The notes under the pieces: generated by a model
Seen by the model: only the letters and a program-made list of their open reading frames with translations
Databases searched by the model: none
Told to the model about the DNA's origin: nothing
Source of the DNA: an uncultured Clostridia bacterium
GTDB lineage: Bacteria; Bacillota; Clostridia; HGM11514
Assembly: GCA_934464705.1 (NCBI GenBank)
Contig: CAKSKB010000015.1
Span: 7,186 to 71,185, forward strand
Length of the DNA: 64,000 nucleotides
Reading direction: 5' to 3'
Program-made: the position numbers and the translations under genes
Shown: positions 1-7,898 of the stretch, piece by piece
Layout of the letters: each line of letters opens with the position of its first letter
Position numbering within the stretch: position 1 is the stretch's first letter

Positions 1-167
1 ATCCGCAAAAGATGAATTTGACAGAATAATGGGTAGACTTACCTAAACGGGAAGAACGCATTTCCGCATAAGGTGTAAATATAAGTTTTACTGCTTTATT
101 TACTGTTTTTGAAAGTGAAAAAATATTTAAAATATCAGAATTTACATAAATCGTATCAATTATTCAA

Positions 168-196
168 TTTACATAACAGGGGTTTTATGCTAATAT
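168..196 (+). promoter_or_regulatory. Putative promoter of the GHL6-like gene
   Basis: A TTTACA -35 box (168-173) is separated by 17 bases from a TAATAT -10 box (191-196), with a TG dinucleotide just upstream (extended -10). It lies 34 bases before the start codon at 230, and a ribosome site AAGGAGAAC precedes that ATG. The rest of 1-167 shows nothing I can support. Confidence 0.5.
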
Positions 197-229
197 TAAA
201 TTACAAAATTATTATAAGGAGAACTGAAT

Positions 230-2173
230 ATGAATTTCAGACAGGTTCATCTTGACTTCCATACTTCCGAAAAAATTGACGGTATCGGAAGCGAATTTTC
301 AAAAGAAAACTTTCAGGCAATGCTGAAACTCGGACATGTAAACTCCATTACCGTGTTTTCAAAATGTCATCACGGATGGACATACCACCCGACCAAAGCG
401 AGTGTTCAGCATCCGGGTCTTAAATTTGACCTTCTTAAGGCTCAGATTGAAGCGGCGCATGAAATCGGCGTAAAAACTCCGGTTTATATCTCCGCAGGGC
501 TTGACGAAAAGTATGCGCTCGATCACCCCGACTGGCTTGTAAGAAATCAGGACCAGTCAACACAGTGGGTTAAGGATTTCAGAACACCCGGCTATCATAA
601 GTACTGCTTCAATTCGGATTACCTTGATGTGCTTCTTGCGCAGATTAAAGAGGTTGTTGAGAATTACGATGCGGACGGTATTTTCCTTGACATTGTAGGC
701 GTTGCCGACTGCTACTGCTGCAACTGCCTCAAGATTATGAAGAAGGAAGGGCTTGACCCCGAAAACCCGGCAGATGTGCGCCTTCTTGCGGAAAGGACAT
801 ATAAAAAATATACCGATGCGGTTGAAAAAACAATACATTCAATAAAGCCTGATATGCCGATTTTCCACAACGGCGGGCATATCACAAGAGGAAGGCGTGA
901 CCTTGCGCATGTCAACACGCATCTTGAGCTTGAATCTCTCCCGACAGGCGGCTGGGGATATGACCATTTTCCGCTCTCTGCGCGTTATGTGCAGGGGCTT
1001 GGCATGGAATTTTTGGGCATGACGGGAAAATTCCATCAGTCGTGGGGCGAATTCGGCGGATACAAGCACCCAAATGCTCTTAAATACGAAGTATCTTTGG
1101 CTGCGGCAAACGGAGCAAAGTGCTCAATCGGCGACCAGCTTCACCCCGCAGGAAAAATGGACGAAGCAACATATGCGCTCATCGGCGAGGCTTACAGCTA
1201 TCTTGAACAGATTGAGGATTGGTGTGACAATGTAAAGTCGGTTGCGGAGGTAGGCGTGCTGTCGGTTCAGTCCGTAAACGGTATCGAGAAGAGCGGAAGA
1301 GAGTGCATTTCCGACAACGGCGCCGCAAGGATGCTGCTTGAAGGCAAGTATACCTTTGATATTATCGACCTCGACACGGATTCGTCCAAATACAATGTAA
1401 TCATTTTGCCCGACAGTATGGAGCTTGACGATAAAGCCAAGGCTTTTGTTGACGGTTTTCTCAAAAACGGCGGAAAAATTATCGCTGCCGGCTCCGCCCC
1501 GATAATGAACGACGAGTTTGCATTTGATTTGGGTGCGCAGTTTGAAGGCGAAAATGAGTTTAAACCCACATACATAAGACCGAGCTTTGAGCTTAAATCA
1601 TTGCGAAATGCGGCGTTTGTCACATATTCGGGCAGCTATAATGTAAAGGCGGCTGTTGTTGAAGGATATATTCAGAATCCGTATTTCAACAGAACCGTTG
1701 AACATTTCTGCTCGCATAGACACACCCCCTGCGCAAACAAAAATTCATCTCCGGCAATTACAATCGGAAAAGACGGGGCATATCTTGCATGGAATATTTT
1801 TGAGGACTACGCCGAAAAGGGCAGCCTCTTCCTTAAGGAAGTTTTCTTCCATGTTCTTGACAATATGCTCGGGGAAAGAATGATTAAGACAAACCTTCCG
1901 GCACAGGGAATTATGACAGTACAGGAGCAGCCGAACCGCTTTGTGGCACATATGCTCTACGCAGCGCCCGTAACACGCGGAAAAGATGTACAGATTATCG
2001 AGGACCTTGTTCCGATTTACGATACGGAACTTGAAATCACCCTTCCGTCGGCGCCGAAAAAGGTGTACCTCGCACCGCAGATGACCGAAATTCCTTACGA
2101 GCTTGACGGAAACACCGTAAAGCTTAAGGTTGATAAATTCACCGGTCACCAGATGGTTGTTTTTGATAAATAA
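230..2173 (+). CDS. GHL6-like glycoside hydrolase with beta-galactosidase-trimerisation-type domain
   Basis: Predicted cytoplasmic sugar hydrolase of 647 residues with no signal peptide. The first ~330 residues look like a TIM barrel of the GHL6 / alpha-amylase-like group: FDLLKAQIEAAHEIGVKTPVYIS early, then a strand ending in DGIFLDIVG (around residue 148), which supplies acidic residues at barrel strand ends. The segment from about residue 340 (VAEVGVLSV, then NVIILPDSMELDDKAKAF) resembles the glutamine-amidotransferase-like trimerisation domain of GH42-type enzymes, followed by a small beta domain. The ATG at 230 has a good ribosome site (AAGGAG). Substrate is unknown; alpha-L-fucosidase or beta-galactosidase-like activity is possible. 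It is a monocistronic unit closed by a terminator at 2193. Family assignment is by pattern recognition only. Confidence 0.7.
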   Translation: MNFRQVHLDFHTSEKIDGIGSEFSKENFQAMLKLGHVNSITVFSKCHHGWTYHPTKASVQHPGLKFDLLKAQIEAAHEIGVKTPVYISAGLDEKYALDHPDWLVRNQDQSTQWVKDFRTPGYHKYCFNSDYLDVLLAQIKEVVENYDADGIFLDIVGVADCYCCNCLKIMKKEGLDPENPADVRLLAERTYKKYTDAVEKTIHSIKPDMPIFHNGGHITRGRRDLAHVNTHLELESLPTGGWGYDHFPLSARYVQGLGMEFLGMTGKFHQSWGEFGGYKHPNALKYEVSLAAANGAKCSIGDQLHPAGKMDEATYALIGEAYSYLEQIEDWCDNVKSVAEVGVLSVQSVNGIEKSGRECISDNGAARMLLEGKYTFDIIDLDTDSSKYNVIILPDSMELDDKAKAFVDGFLKNGGKIIAAGSAPIMNDEFAFDLGAQFEGENEFKPTYIRPSFELKSLRNAAFVTYSGSYNVKAAVVEGYIQNPYFNRTVEHFCSHRHTPCANKNSSPAITIGKDGAYLAWNIFEDYAEKGSLFLKEVFFHVLDNMLGERMIKTNLPAQGIMTVQEQPNRFVAHMLYAAPVTRGKDVQIIEDLVPIYDTELEITLPSAPKKVYLAPQMTEIPYELDGNTVKLKVDKFTGHQMVVFDK

Positions 2174-2192
2174 TTCATAAGAATACATAAAA

Positions 2193-2233
2193 AATGCGAA
2201 AAGGCTTTGCTAAGTCTTTTCGCATTATTTTTA
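2193..2233 (+). terminator. Strong, probably bidirectional intrinsic terminator
   Basis: A 15-bp stem (left arm 2193-2207, right arm 2212-2226, one G-T pair) with a four-base loop is followed on the plus strand by ATTTTTA and preceded by an A-run that gives a T-run on the minus strand. It ends the GHL6-like gene and would also stop minus-strand transcription from the orphan CRISPR leader at 2277-2351. Confidence 0.8.
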
Positions 2234-2240
2234 TGTTGAA

Positions 2241-2276
2241 GTATAAAATTATCAATATCCATCAGAGAATCAAAAC
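2241..2276 (-). repeat. Orphan single CRISPR repeat
   Basis: These 36 bases match the array repeat at 6109-6605 with one change (base 2270, C to T in plus orientation). It is a lone unit with no spacer, followed on the right by a second copy of the leader. The copy 2241 to about 2385 and the copy 6570 to about 6713 form a direct duplication that I count as roughly 95% identical. Confidence 0.9.
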
Positions 2277-2351
2277 GCAACATATTGTGGTTTTGCTGCG
2301 GTTTTGGAACTTACCGATGCTATTATATCATAAGAATGCCGTTCGCGTCAA
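2277..2351 (-). promoter_or_regulatory. Duplicate CRISPR leader with promoter
   Basis: This is a near-copy of the functional leader at 6606-6681. On the minus strand it keeps a TTGACG -35 box (2346-2351) and a TATAAT -10 box (2322-2327) separated by 18 bases. Transcription would run through the single repeat and stop at the hairpin at 2193-2226, giving an RNA of about 120 bases. One base is missing at the leader-repeat junction compared with the main locus. Confidence 0.65.
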
Positions 2352-2385
2352 GGAATTTTTCGTCAGAGGTGCGGTCGCCGATTTA
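2323..2385 (-). pseudogene. 3' remnant of a second cas2
   Basis: The minus strand encodes the final residues GDRTSDEKFLDANGILMI followed by a stop. The intact cas2 ends GDRTSDEKFLDTNDILMI. Two residues differ, so this is a diverged copy and not an assembly repeat. Upstream of about 2385 similarity to cas2 stops abruptly. Confidence 0.85.
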
Positions 2386-2407
2386 CAAAAAAGCAAATGG
2401 CTCCTTC

Positions 2408-3472
2408 TTACTGCGGCCATTGCAGGTATTCCGTCAAATAATATTCCAGAGTTTTTCTATCCTCAATGCCGCAGCGCTCTATCAGCCGTTTTAACCGGTA
2501 TTTGACCCCGTTTACGGATAAAAACGACTGTGCGGCAATGGTCTCGTAGGATTTCTTTTGAAGCAGCAGCTTTAAAATCAGCTGATCGGTTTCGTCCCAC
2601 ATGCACAGCAGCTTTTCCAAACAAAGCCAGGGTGTTAATGCCTGATCCTGATAAAAATCGCAGGAATCCTCCTGTGAAACAGGAAATGAAATCACCCTTT
2701 CCGAAGCAACCGGAAGAAATTCCGTGGTTTCTCCCGGAATCAAACTGCCCTTGATGCGGATGGTAATGTCAGAAATCATGGGATTTTTCAGCAGTCGGAA
2801 ATAGATTGCCATTGCCGCCTTTCCGTACTCATCATAGTGACATTGCACAGAGGTGAGAGAGGGCTTCAAAAAGGAAGACAGGCAGCCCTTGTGAAAGCTG
2901 ACAATAAAAAACCGGCGGAAAAACCCGGGTTGGTACTGCTCCAGCCGGCGGATCAGCGAAAAGGCGATGGAATCATTGGCACAGATCACCGAATCATACT
3001 GCTCTGCTTTTTCAAAAAAATGATGAAAGCAGGCAGTGGAATCGGCATGATTGTAAAACACATGCCGGGGCCGGCCAAAGGCAGTTTCCTTTGCCAGATC
3101 CATTGCAGAGGATGGGTTGATCCCGTACAGCGCCGTTCGGTGCTTTCCCCAATGGTCAAAATAAGAAAGAATTTCCTGCATGGAGGAATAGGTATCCGGA
3201 ACAATGCTGCTGATGGGAAAATCACGAAGCAGCGGACTGATCAACAGCAGCAAGGCCTTGTGCCCCCGGCGAATACGGTTGATAGCGGAATTAATCCAAA
3301 AGGGAGTAGAACCGATTAAAATGATCAGATCTCTTTCGGAATATTGATATTTCTGATGATAATTGTCCACAAAAATTCTTTTTTGCTTCGCCTCTCCAAT
3401 CAGGCTTTTGGAAATATTGTCATACCAAGGACTGCTCTGATAGGACGGCTCTGTCAAAAGATAGATTCCCAT
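2408..3472 (-). CDS. LacI-like sensor domain fused to a C-terminal LuxR-type HTH regulator
   Basis: Predicted transcription factor of 354 residues. Residues ~1-265 look like the periplasmic-binding-protein-type sensor of LacI/PurR regulators (YDSVICANDSIAFSLIRRL around the second lobe, then SLIPGETTEFLPV), but the usual N-terminal LacI helix-turn-helix is absent; the protein begins directly in the first sensor strand. The C-terminal ~60 residues (LILKLLLQKKSYETIAAQ, then SVNGVKYRLKRLIERC) resemble a GerE/LuxR-type HTH. The start has a GGAGG ribosome site 8 bases upstream. It is divergent from the deacetylase at 3663 and probably controls it in response to a sugar. Its own promoter overlaps a 16-bp palindrome, suggesting autoregulation. 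Confidence 0.7.
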   Translation of the reverse strand: MGIYLLTEPSYQSSPWYDNISKSLIGEAKQKRIFVDNYHQKYQYSERDLIILIGSTPFWINSAINRIRRGHKALLLLISPLLRDFPISSIVPDTYSSMQEILSYFDHWGKHRTALYGINPSSAMDLAKETAFGRPRHVFYNHADSTACFHHFFEKAEQYDSVICANDSIAFSLIRRLEQYQPGFFRRFFIVSFHKGCLSSFLKPSLTSVQCHYDEYGKAAMAIYFRLLKNPMISDITIRIKGSLIPGETTEFLPVASERVISFPVSQEDSCDFYQDQALTPWLCLEKLLCMWDETDQLILKLLLQKKSYETIAAQSFLSVNGVKYRLKRLIERCGIEDRKTLEYYLTEYLQWPQ

Positions 3473-3508
3473 ACCCCATTCCTCCGTTTCAACAGCGATT
3501 TATCCGGC

Positions 3509-3555
3509 AAATATCACGATATTTTTATTATACCACAGTTTTCTCTCGGTTGCAA
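3509..3555 (-). promoter_or_regulatory. Promoter and putative operator of the sensor-HTH regulator
   Basis: On the minus strand TTGCAA (3550-3555) and TATAAT (3527-3532) are separated by 17 bases. Directly at the expected transcription start lies a perfect inverted repeat, AAATATC-AC-GATATTT (3509-3524), a plausible operator for the regulator itself. Confidence 0.65.
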
Positions 3556-3603
3556 TTTGAAAAAGGACATTTATTTTTGTTTTTATCGGCAGCCTTTTTT
3601 GGC

Positions 3604-3632
3604 TTGACAGCGCCGGAAGAAAAAAATATAAT
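3604..3632 (+). promoter_or_regulatory. Consensus promoter of the deacetylase gene
   Basis: TTGACA (3604-3609), 17-base spacer, TATAAT (3627-3632): a perfect sigma-A-type promoter, 30 bases before the TTG start codon at 3663. The ribosome site is AAGGAGTGAG. Confidence 0.85.
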
Positions 3633-3662
3633 AAAATAAAGACCAAAAAGGAGTGAGATTTT

Positions 3663-5897
3663 TTGAAACGAACTATTTTTTTCATGATGACGACCGTCTT
3701 ACTACTGTTGCTTATGTCTGTGCCGACGGCAGCAGAGGAGCTTAAGACCTATTCCCAAACCGTCACGATTTATTACGCGGATTTTCAAACGGATCTGCAG
3801 GGCTGGAGTAAGGTGTCGGGCAGTGAGCCGGTGATTTCACAAAACGCCCTGTATGCCGAAACCCTCTCCGCCCAACAGGAGGACGGAACCTATCTGCTGC
3901 CCCAGACCAGGATCAAATCTCCCGACTTGAATCTGCAGGTGTTTCCCGGCAGAAAGTATACGCTGAGTGAAACCCACCGAAAAATTTTGGGAGAAAACGC
4001 TGCCTCCAATGCCCCCACCAGCCTGCTGAACGGAGTTGTTTTGAACAATACTCAGGTGGACTTTTCCACCGACCACACCGAGTACCGGACAACCCCCGGC
4101 AATCAGCATTACTGGTACCCCTCTCTGCCCTTTGAGGATCTGACAGTGTCACAGAATTACTGGTGGAAAAAGGATGGAGCCTCCGAGCTGAAAATTTCGC
4201 AGGTCTTTTTCATTATTTTTCATAACAAAGCGCAGCCAACCGATGTTTGGGACGGAAAAATGGGATATTATCTGAAAAATTTTAAAATTGAGGAAACGAT
4301 TACATATCACGAAATTTCCGCTAAAATTTCAGGTGCGGGCACCCTTTCTGTTGACAAGGAGGATGCAGACGGAAAGAATGCCTTAAACCAGGAGCTGACA
4401 AATGGGCAGATCTTTGCAGCCGAGGAGGGCACCTCCCCCGTGTTCACCATCACCCCTCAGGAAGGCTATCGTCTTGCCAAGGTACTGATCAACGGCAAGG
4501 CAACAGAGTATAACACAGAACAGCAAATTGCCTTAACCCTTTCCTCGGTTTCAGAGCCCACGAAGGTAGAGGCGGTTTTTGAAGAAATCCCTGCCGAGCC
4601 GGAAACTCCATATCTGTCAATGGATCCTTATCTGATTGAAGGGGAAACAGAAGGACAGTTCTGTGTTACCGCCTATTCCACCCTTGTGAGTCAATCGGAC
4701 TGGAGTCCGGAGGAATACGGCGTGAATCTTTATCACGGCAGCAACTGTCTGTTCCTTCCGGGACCGGAGGGGCTGACAAACGGCAAATTTGGCATTAAGA
4801 TGTACGGCAAAGCGTTTGTTCCGGGGCAAACCTATCAAATCGAATCCACCGCTACCTTTCAAAACAGTCAAGGAGAAAAGCTGACCGTATTCGGCGAGGA
4901 ACGGAAAAGCGTTACCGTAACCCAAAGCAACGTTCTGGAGGATCCTCAGATTTGTACCTTCTATCAAAACAAGCCGGCGGCGGTTTCCTTAACCTTTGAT
5001 TCCAACACCCTGGCTCATGGGCAAATGTACGACAGCGTTTTACAGCAATACAACATGAAAGGGACTTTTTTAGCAGTGGTCAATTGGATGAAGGGGGATC
5101 TGTCAGGCTGGAAAGAAATGGTTGATTCCGGAAGATTGGACATTTGCAATCATTCCGTCGATCATAAGGTCAGGTATGAATCCGCAACTGCCGAAGAACT
5201 GGCGGAGGATATATCAGGAGCACATGCGCAGCTATGTGAAATGTTTCCTCAGCTGCCCATTTTAACCTTCGGAGCGCCTTGGGGAACCACAACCGATGAT
5301 TCCGTTGCAGAAATGAAGAAGCTCCATTATGCAAACCGAAAGGCCGGCGGAAACAAGCCTGCTCCCTCCGGCCCAGCGGAAACAGAATGGTTTTTGCTGC
5401 CCTGCTATTCCGTACAGAATACCGTGACTGCGCAGCAAATGAACGGCTGGACGGATACCGCCATTGCACAGCAGGGCTGGGCCATCGAAATGTATCACGA
5501 GATCGAAGATCTTTCGGAAACAACCTACACTTACGGCACCACCAAGCAGATCTTTGCGGAGCATATGGCCTACCTAAACAATAAGGGGGATCAGGTTTGG
5601 TGCGGCAGCTTTCAGGATGTGACAGCTTACATCCGGGAACGGCAAAATGCTCAGGTTTCCGCCGCAGAAAAGGACAGCCATCACATTTCGGTTACTTTGA
5701 CGGATTCCTTGCCGGACGATCTGTTTTTCCATCCCTTAACATTGAAAATCAATGTACCGGAGCACTGGAGCGGCAGCATCAGCTGCACCCAGGGGAGCAC
5801 CGTTCAAAGCAAGACAGTGGTAACGGAAAATGAAAAAAATTATGTCTATGTAGATTTGATTCCCGACGGGGGAGAGGCCGTTCTCGCCTTGGAATAA
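3663..5897 (+). CDS. Secreted NodB-type polysaccharide deacetylase-like protein
   Basis: Exported protein of 744 residues starting at TTG with a strong ribosome site. Residues 1-24 form a signal peptide (MKRTIFFMMTTVLLLLLMSV, then PTAAE). After a beta-rich N-terminal region comes a module around 218-310 (TPQEGYRLAKVLINGK, a repeat-like surface module), then a beta-sandwich around 312-425 ending FGIKMYGKAFVPGQTY. The catalytic-like domain is ~440-660: motif 1 reads LTFDSN, where CE4 enzymes have TFDD; motif 2 is HSVDH, intact. The second motif 1 aspartate, a metal ligand in the family, is replaced by serine, so activity or metal use may differ. Likely acts outside the cell on acetylated polysaccharide. 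It lies in a cassette bracketed by CRISPR sequences. Confidence 0.75.
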   Translation: MKRTIFFMMTTVLLLLLMSVPTAAEELKTYSQTVTIYYADFQTDLQGWSKVSGSEPVISQNALYAETLSAQQEDGTYLLPQTRIKSPDLNLQVFPGRKYTLSETHRKILGENAASNAPTSLLNGVVLNNTQVDFSTDHTEYRTTPGNQHYWYPSLPFEDLTVSQNYWWKKDGASELKISQVFFIIFHNKAQPTDVWDGKMGYYLKNFKIEETITYHEISAKISGAGTLSVDKEDADGKNALNQELTNGQIFAAEEGTSPVFTITPQEGYRLAKVLINGKATEYNTEQQIALTLSSVSEPTKVEAVFEEIPAEPETPYLSMDPYLIEGETEGQFCVTAYSTLVSQSDWSPEEYGVNLYHGSNCLFLPGPEGLTNGKFGIKMYGKAFVPGQTYQIESTATFQNSQGEKLTVFGEERKSVTVTQSNVLEDPQICTFYQNKPAAVSLTFDSNTLAHGQMYDSVLQQYNMKGTFLAVVNWMKGDLSGWKEMVDSGRLDICNHSVDHKVRYESATAEELAEDISGAHAQLCEMFPQLPILTFGAPWGTTTDDSVAEMKKLHYANRKAGGNKPAPSGPAETEWFLLPCYSVQNTVTAQQMNGWTDTAIAQQGWAIEMYHEIEDLSETTYTYGTTKQIFAEHMAYLNNKGDQVWCGSFQDVTAYIRERQNAQVSAAEKDSHHISVTLTDSLPDDLFFHPLTLKINVPEHWSGSISCTQGSTVQSKTVVTENEKNYVYVDLIPDGGEAVLALE

Positions 5898-5914
5898 GCC
5901 TCCCCGTTCCTTCA

Positions 5915-5966
5915 AAAAAACCGGCTCACATCCAGGGGAACTCCCTGTCATGTGAACCGGTTTTTT
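5915..5966 (+). terminator. Intrinsic terminator after the deacetylase
   Basis: A long hairpin: AAAAAACCGG (5915-5924) pairs with CCGGTTTTTT (5957-5966), with an inner TCACAT/ATGTGA stem. It can work in both directions. Confidence 0.8.
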
Positions 5967-5977
5967 GATTCATATTA

Positions 5978-6105
5978 TCATTTCTTTCTGCGCCGGGGCA
6001 GCCGGGCAAGAATGATTGCGGCAAACATCAGCCCGCAGCCCGGTCCCTCTCGCAGGGTGGGAATTTCCAGCAGCAAAACCGCGCCCCCTTGAAAATCATA
6101 AAAAA
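5978..6105 (-). other. Possible 3' remnant of a membrane-anchored protein
   Basis: The minus strand reads open from the array border to a stop at 5978, ending GLMFAAIILARLPRRRKK: a hydrophobic run followed by a basic tail, as in cell-wall sorting or membrane anchor tails. No start codon or upstream domain is present, and the open frame runs directly into the first CRISPR repeat. It may be a gene end carried with the cassette, or chance. Confidence 0.25.
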
Positions 6106-6108
6106 GGG

Positions 6109-6605
6109 GTATAAAATTATCAATATCCATCAGAGAACCAAAACGCGCGGGGGTGTTCGGGTTCATGTTTTCGGTATAAAATTATCAATATCCATCAGAG
6201 AACCAAAACCCGCTGTTGTGGTCGCCGCTGTTACAGTGGGTATAAAATTATCAATATCCATCAGAGAACCAAAACCTAAAAAAGAATACAATGAACTTTC
6301 GGACAGTATAAAATTATCAATATCCATCAGAGAACCAAAACCGAGTCGCTTTACACACCTTGTCCACAGCCGTATAAAATTATCAATATCCATCAGAGAA
6401 CCAAAACTCTATCGTGACAAACTACCGAAATTCAATAGTATAAAATTATCAATATCCATCAGAGAACCAAAACGAGTAATCATATTATAACATGTATTTT
6501 TCAGTATAAAATTATCAATATCCATCAGAGAACCAAAACCTGTACCTCGCTTTTATCAATTCCTGTGATGTATAAAATTATCAATATCCATCAGAGAACC
6601 AAAAC
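6109..6605 (-). CRISPR. Type II CRISPR array, 8 repeats and 7 spacers
   Basis: Eight identical 36-base repeats begin at 6109, 6174, 6240, 6306, 6372, 6438, 6504 and 6570. Spacers are 30 bases except the leader-distal one (6145-6173), which is 29. In crRNA orientation (minus strand) the repeat starts GTTTTGGTTCTCTGATGG, as in type II systems, and ends ATTTTATAC. The leader lies at the right, next to cas2, so spacer 6540-6569 is the newest. The tracrRNA anti-repeat at 11385-11409 matches 25 bases exactly. No repeat is degenerate. I saw no spacer match elsewhere in the window. Confidence 0.98.
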
Positions 6606-6681
6606 CGCAACATATTGTGGTTTTGCTGCGGTTTTGGAACTTACCGATACTATTATATCATAAGAATGTCGTTCGTGTCAA
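6606..6681 (-). promoter_or_regulatory. CRISPR leader with array promoter
   Basis: On the minus strand TTGACA (6676-6681, inside the 3' end of cas2) and TATAAT (6652-6657) are separated by 18 bases, placing transcription start about 40 bases before the first repeat. The leader RNA can pair with the first repeat: bases 6625-6637 are complementary to 6599-6611 (13 bp, one G-T), covering the first seven bases of the crRNA repeat. Confidence 0.8.
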
Positions 6682-6976
6682 GGAATTTTTCGTCAGAGGT
6701 GCGATCACCGATAAGCAAATCCATGCTTTCATACTGTTTTTCGGTTACCGTCATGACCCTCACGCTGCCTTCGGGCGGCAGATTTCTCCTTATCAATGCC
6801 TTATGCTTTGCTGCATCATCGCTGTTTCGGGTTACCCTCGAATAAACTGAAAACTGAATCATTGAAAAGCCGTCTTTTATCAAAAACTTTCGAAAATTTG
6901 CATATTGCTTTCTCTTTTCGCGTGTAGATACGGGCAGGTCAAAAAACACCAGAATTCTCATAAATCTGTTAATCAT
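6653..6976 (-). CDS. cas2: CRISPR-associated endonuclease Cas2
   Basis: Cas2 forms the adaptation complex with Cas1 that inserts new spacers. About 107 residues from the ATG at 6976 (MINRFMRILVFFDLPV); the alternative ATG at 6961 gives 102. The first strand RILVFFDLPV carries the family's conserved aspartate, and IQFSVYSR is the typical mid-protein motif of type II Cas2. The start overlaps the cas1 stop by 8 bases, indicating coupling. The array promoter -35 box lies inside its last codons. Confidence 0.95.
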   Translation of the reverse strand: MINRFMRILVFFDLPVSTREKRKQYANFRKFLIKDGFSMIQFSVYSRVTRNSDDAAKHKALIRRNLPPEGSVRVMTVTEKQYESMDLLIGDRTSDEKFLDTNDILMI

Positions 6977-7898
6977 CCGAATTGTCCAAATCGTCCTCAA
7001 AAAGCCGGTTCAGCTTTATAAGGGACGGAAGCTTGAAAGCTTCGAGCGCACCTGTATTAAAAAATGACGTTAATGACGAAATGTACCTGTCTATCGCATA
7101 TCTTACACGCATATTTTTATCATCGAACTTAACCGGCAAATTCAAGAGGGATATGATTTTCACTTTATTTTCAAATGTCAGTTTTTCCAACAGCTCATCG
7201 CACATATCGTCAACAACAAGGTCAACGAGGGGGCGAAGCGGCTCCATAAGGTCATCGGCAAGATTAAAAGAGTTTGTCGGCGACTTATGATGCAGCCCCA
7301 AAAGACAGTTATAGCCATACCCGGTAAGTGTTTTGGCGACTGCGGAGCGGACTATTGCATATCCGTAATTCAGCGCAGCGTTTGTTATGTCGCTGTCGGT
7401 GCGGCGAAAGCTTTTGCCGAAAAATGCCTGAAAATACTTTTTTGCCGCAACCGCTTCAACATTCTTTTTATCCCCGGGGGTTACATATTCCGCAAGCTCC
7501 CGTATTTCCTTATACTTTTCGGGATATACGCCCGCAAGCCTTAAGGCGTCAGCCTGGTTAATTATCTTTTGCCTAACGATTTTCTGCCATAGCTCATCCT
7601 TTGTTCCTTCCGATATTTTAAGCTGCCGCATAAAAACAAGATATGCATTGCTGTGGCAGTTGAGCGGCAAAACCACACTTGAAGGAAGGTGTTTTTCATC
7701 GCAGATTATAACATGAACACCCTCCTCAGAAAGTGCAGTGACAGCCTTTTGTGAAATGAGAGTTGCCGGATTGTCAATCACAACCGAATACAAATCCCCT
7801 ACGGGCACCCTTTTTTCATCCGTTTCGGTAAATATGTGCAGCCAATTATCCCTTACAAGCATTTTTTGCCCGTTGCTTACAATAACCGTTCTCCACAT
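6969..7898 (-). CDS. cas1: CRISPR-associated endonuclease Cas1, type II
   Basis: Integrase of the adaptation complex, 309 residues, full length for type II. Begins MWRTVIVSNGQKMLVRDN as in type II Cas1 proteins; the central helical domain has ITNAALNYGYAIVRSAVAK with the catalytic-region glutamate/asparagine context, and the histidine region GLHHKSPTNSFNLADDLMEP is intact. The start overlaps the cas9 end by 22 bases and has a strong site (GGGGAGGTGAGG). No csn2 or cas4 lies nearby, which supports subtype II-C. Confidence 0.97.
   Translation of the reverse strand: MWRTVIVSNGQKMLVRDNWLHIFTETDEKRVPVGDLYSVVIDNPATLISQKAVTALSEEGVHVIICDEKHLPSSVVLPLNCHSNAYLVFMRQLKISEGTKDELWQKIVRQKIINQADALRLAGVYPEKYKEIRELAEYVTPGDKKNVEAVAAKKYFQAFFGKSFRRTDSDITNAALNYGYAIVRSAVAKTLTGYGYNCLLGLHHKSPTNSFNLADDLMEPLRPLVDLVVDDMCDELLEKLTFENKVKIISLLNLPVKFDDKNMRVRYAIDRYISSLTSFFNTGALEAFKLPSLIKLNRLFEDDLDNSDD

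Noticed and set aside
6089..6490. 133-codon open frame with repeated KLSISIREPK peptides
   Set aside because: It is only the CRISPR array read as codons; the 66-base period is a multiple of three.
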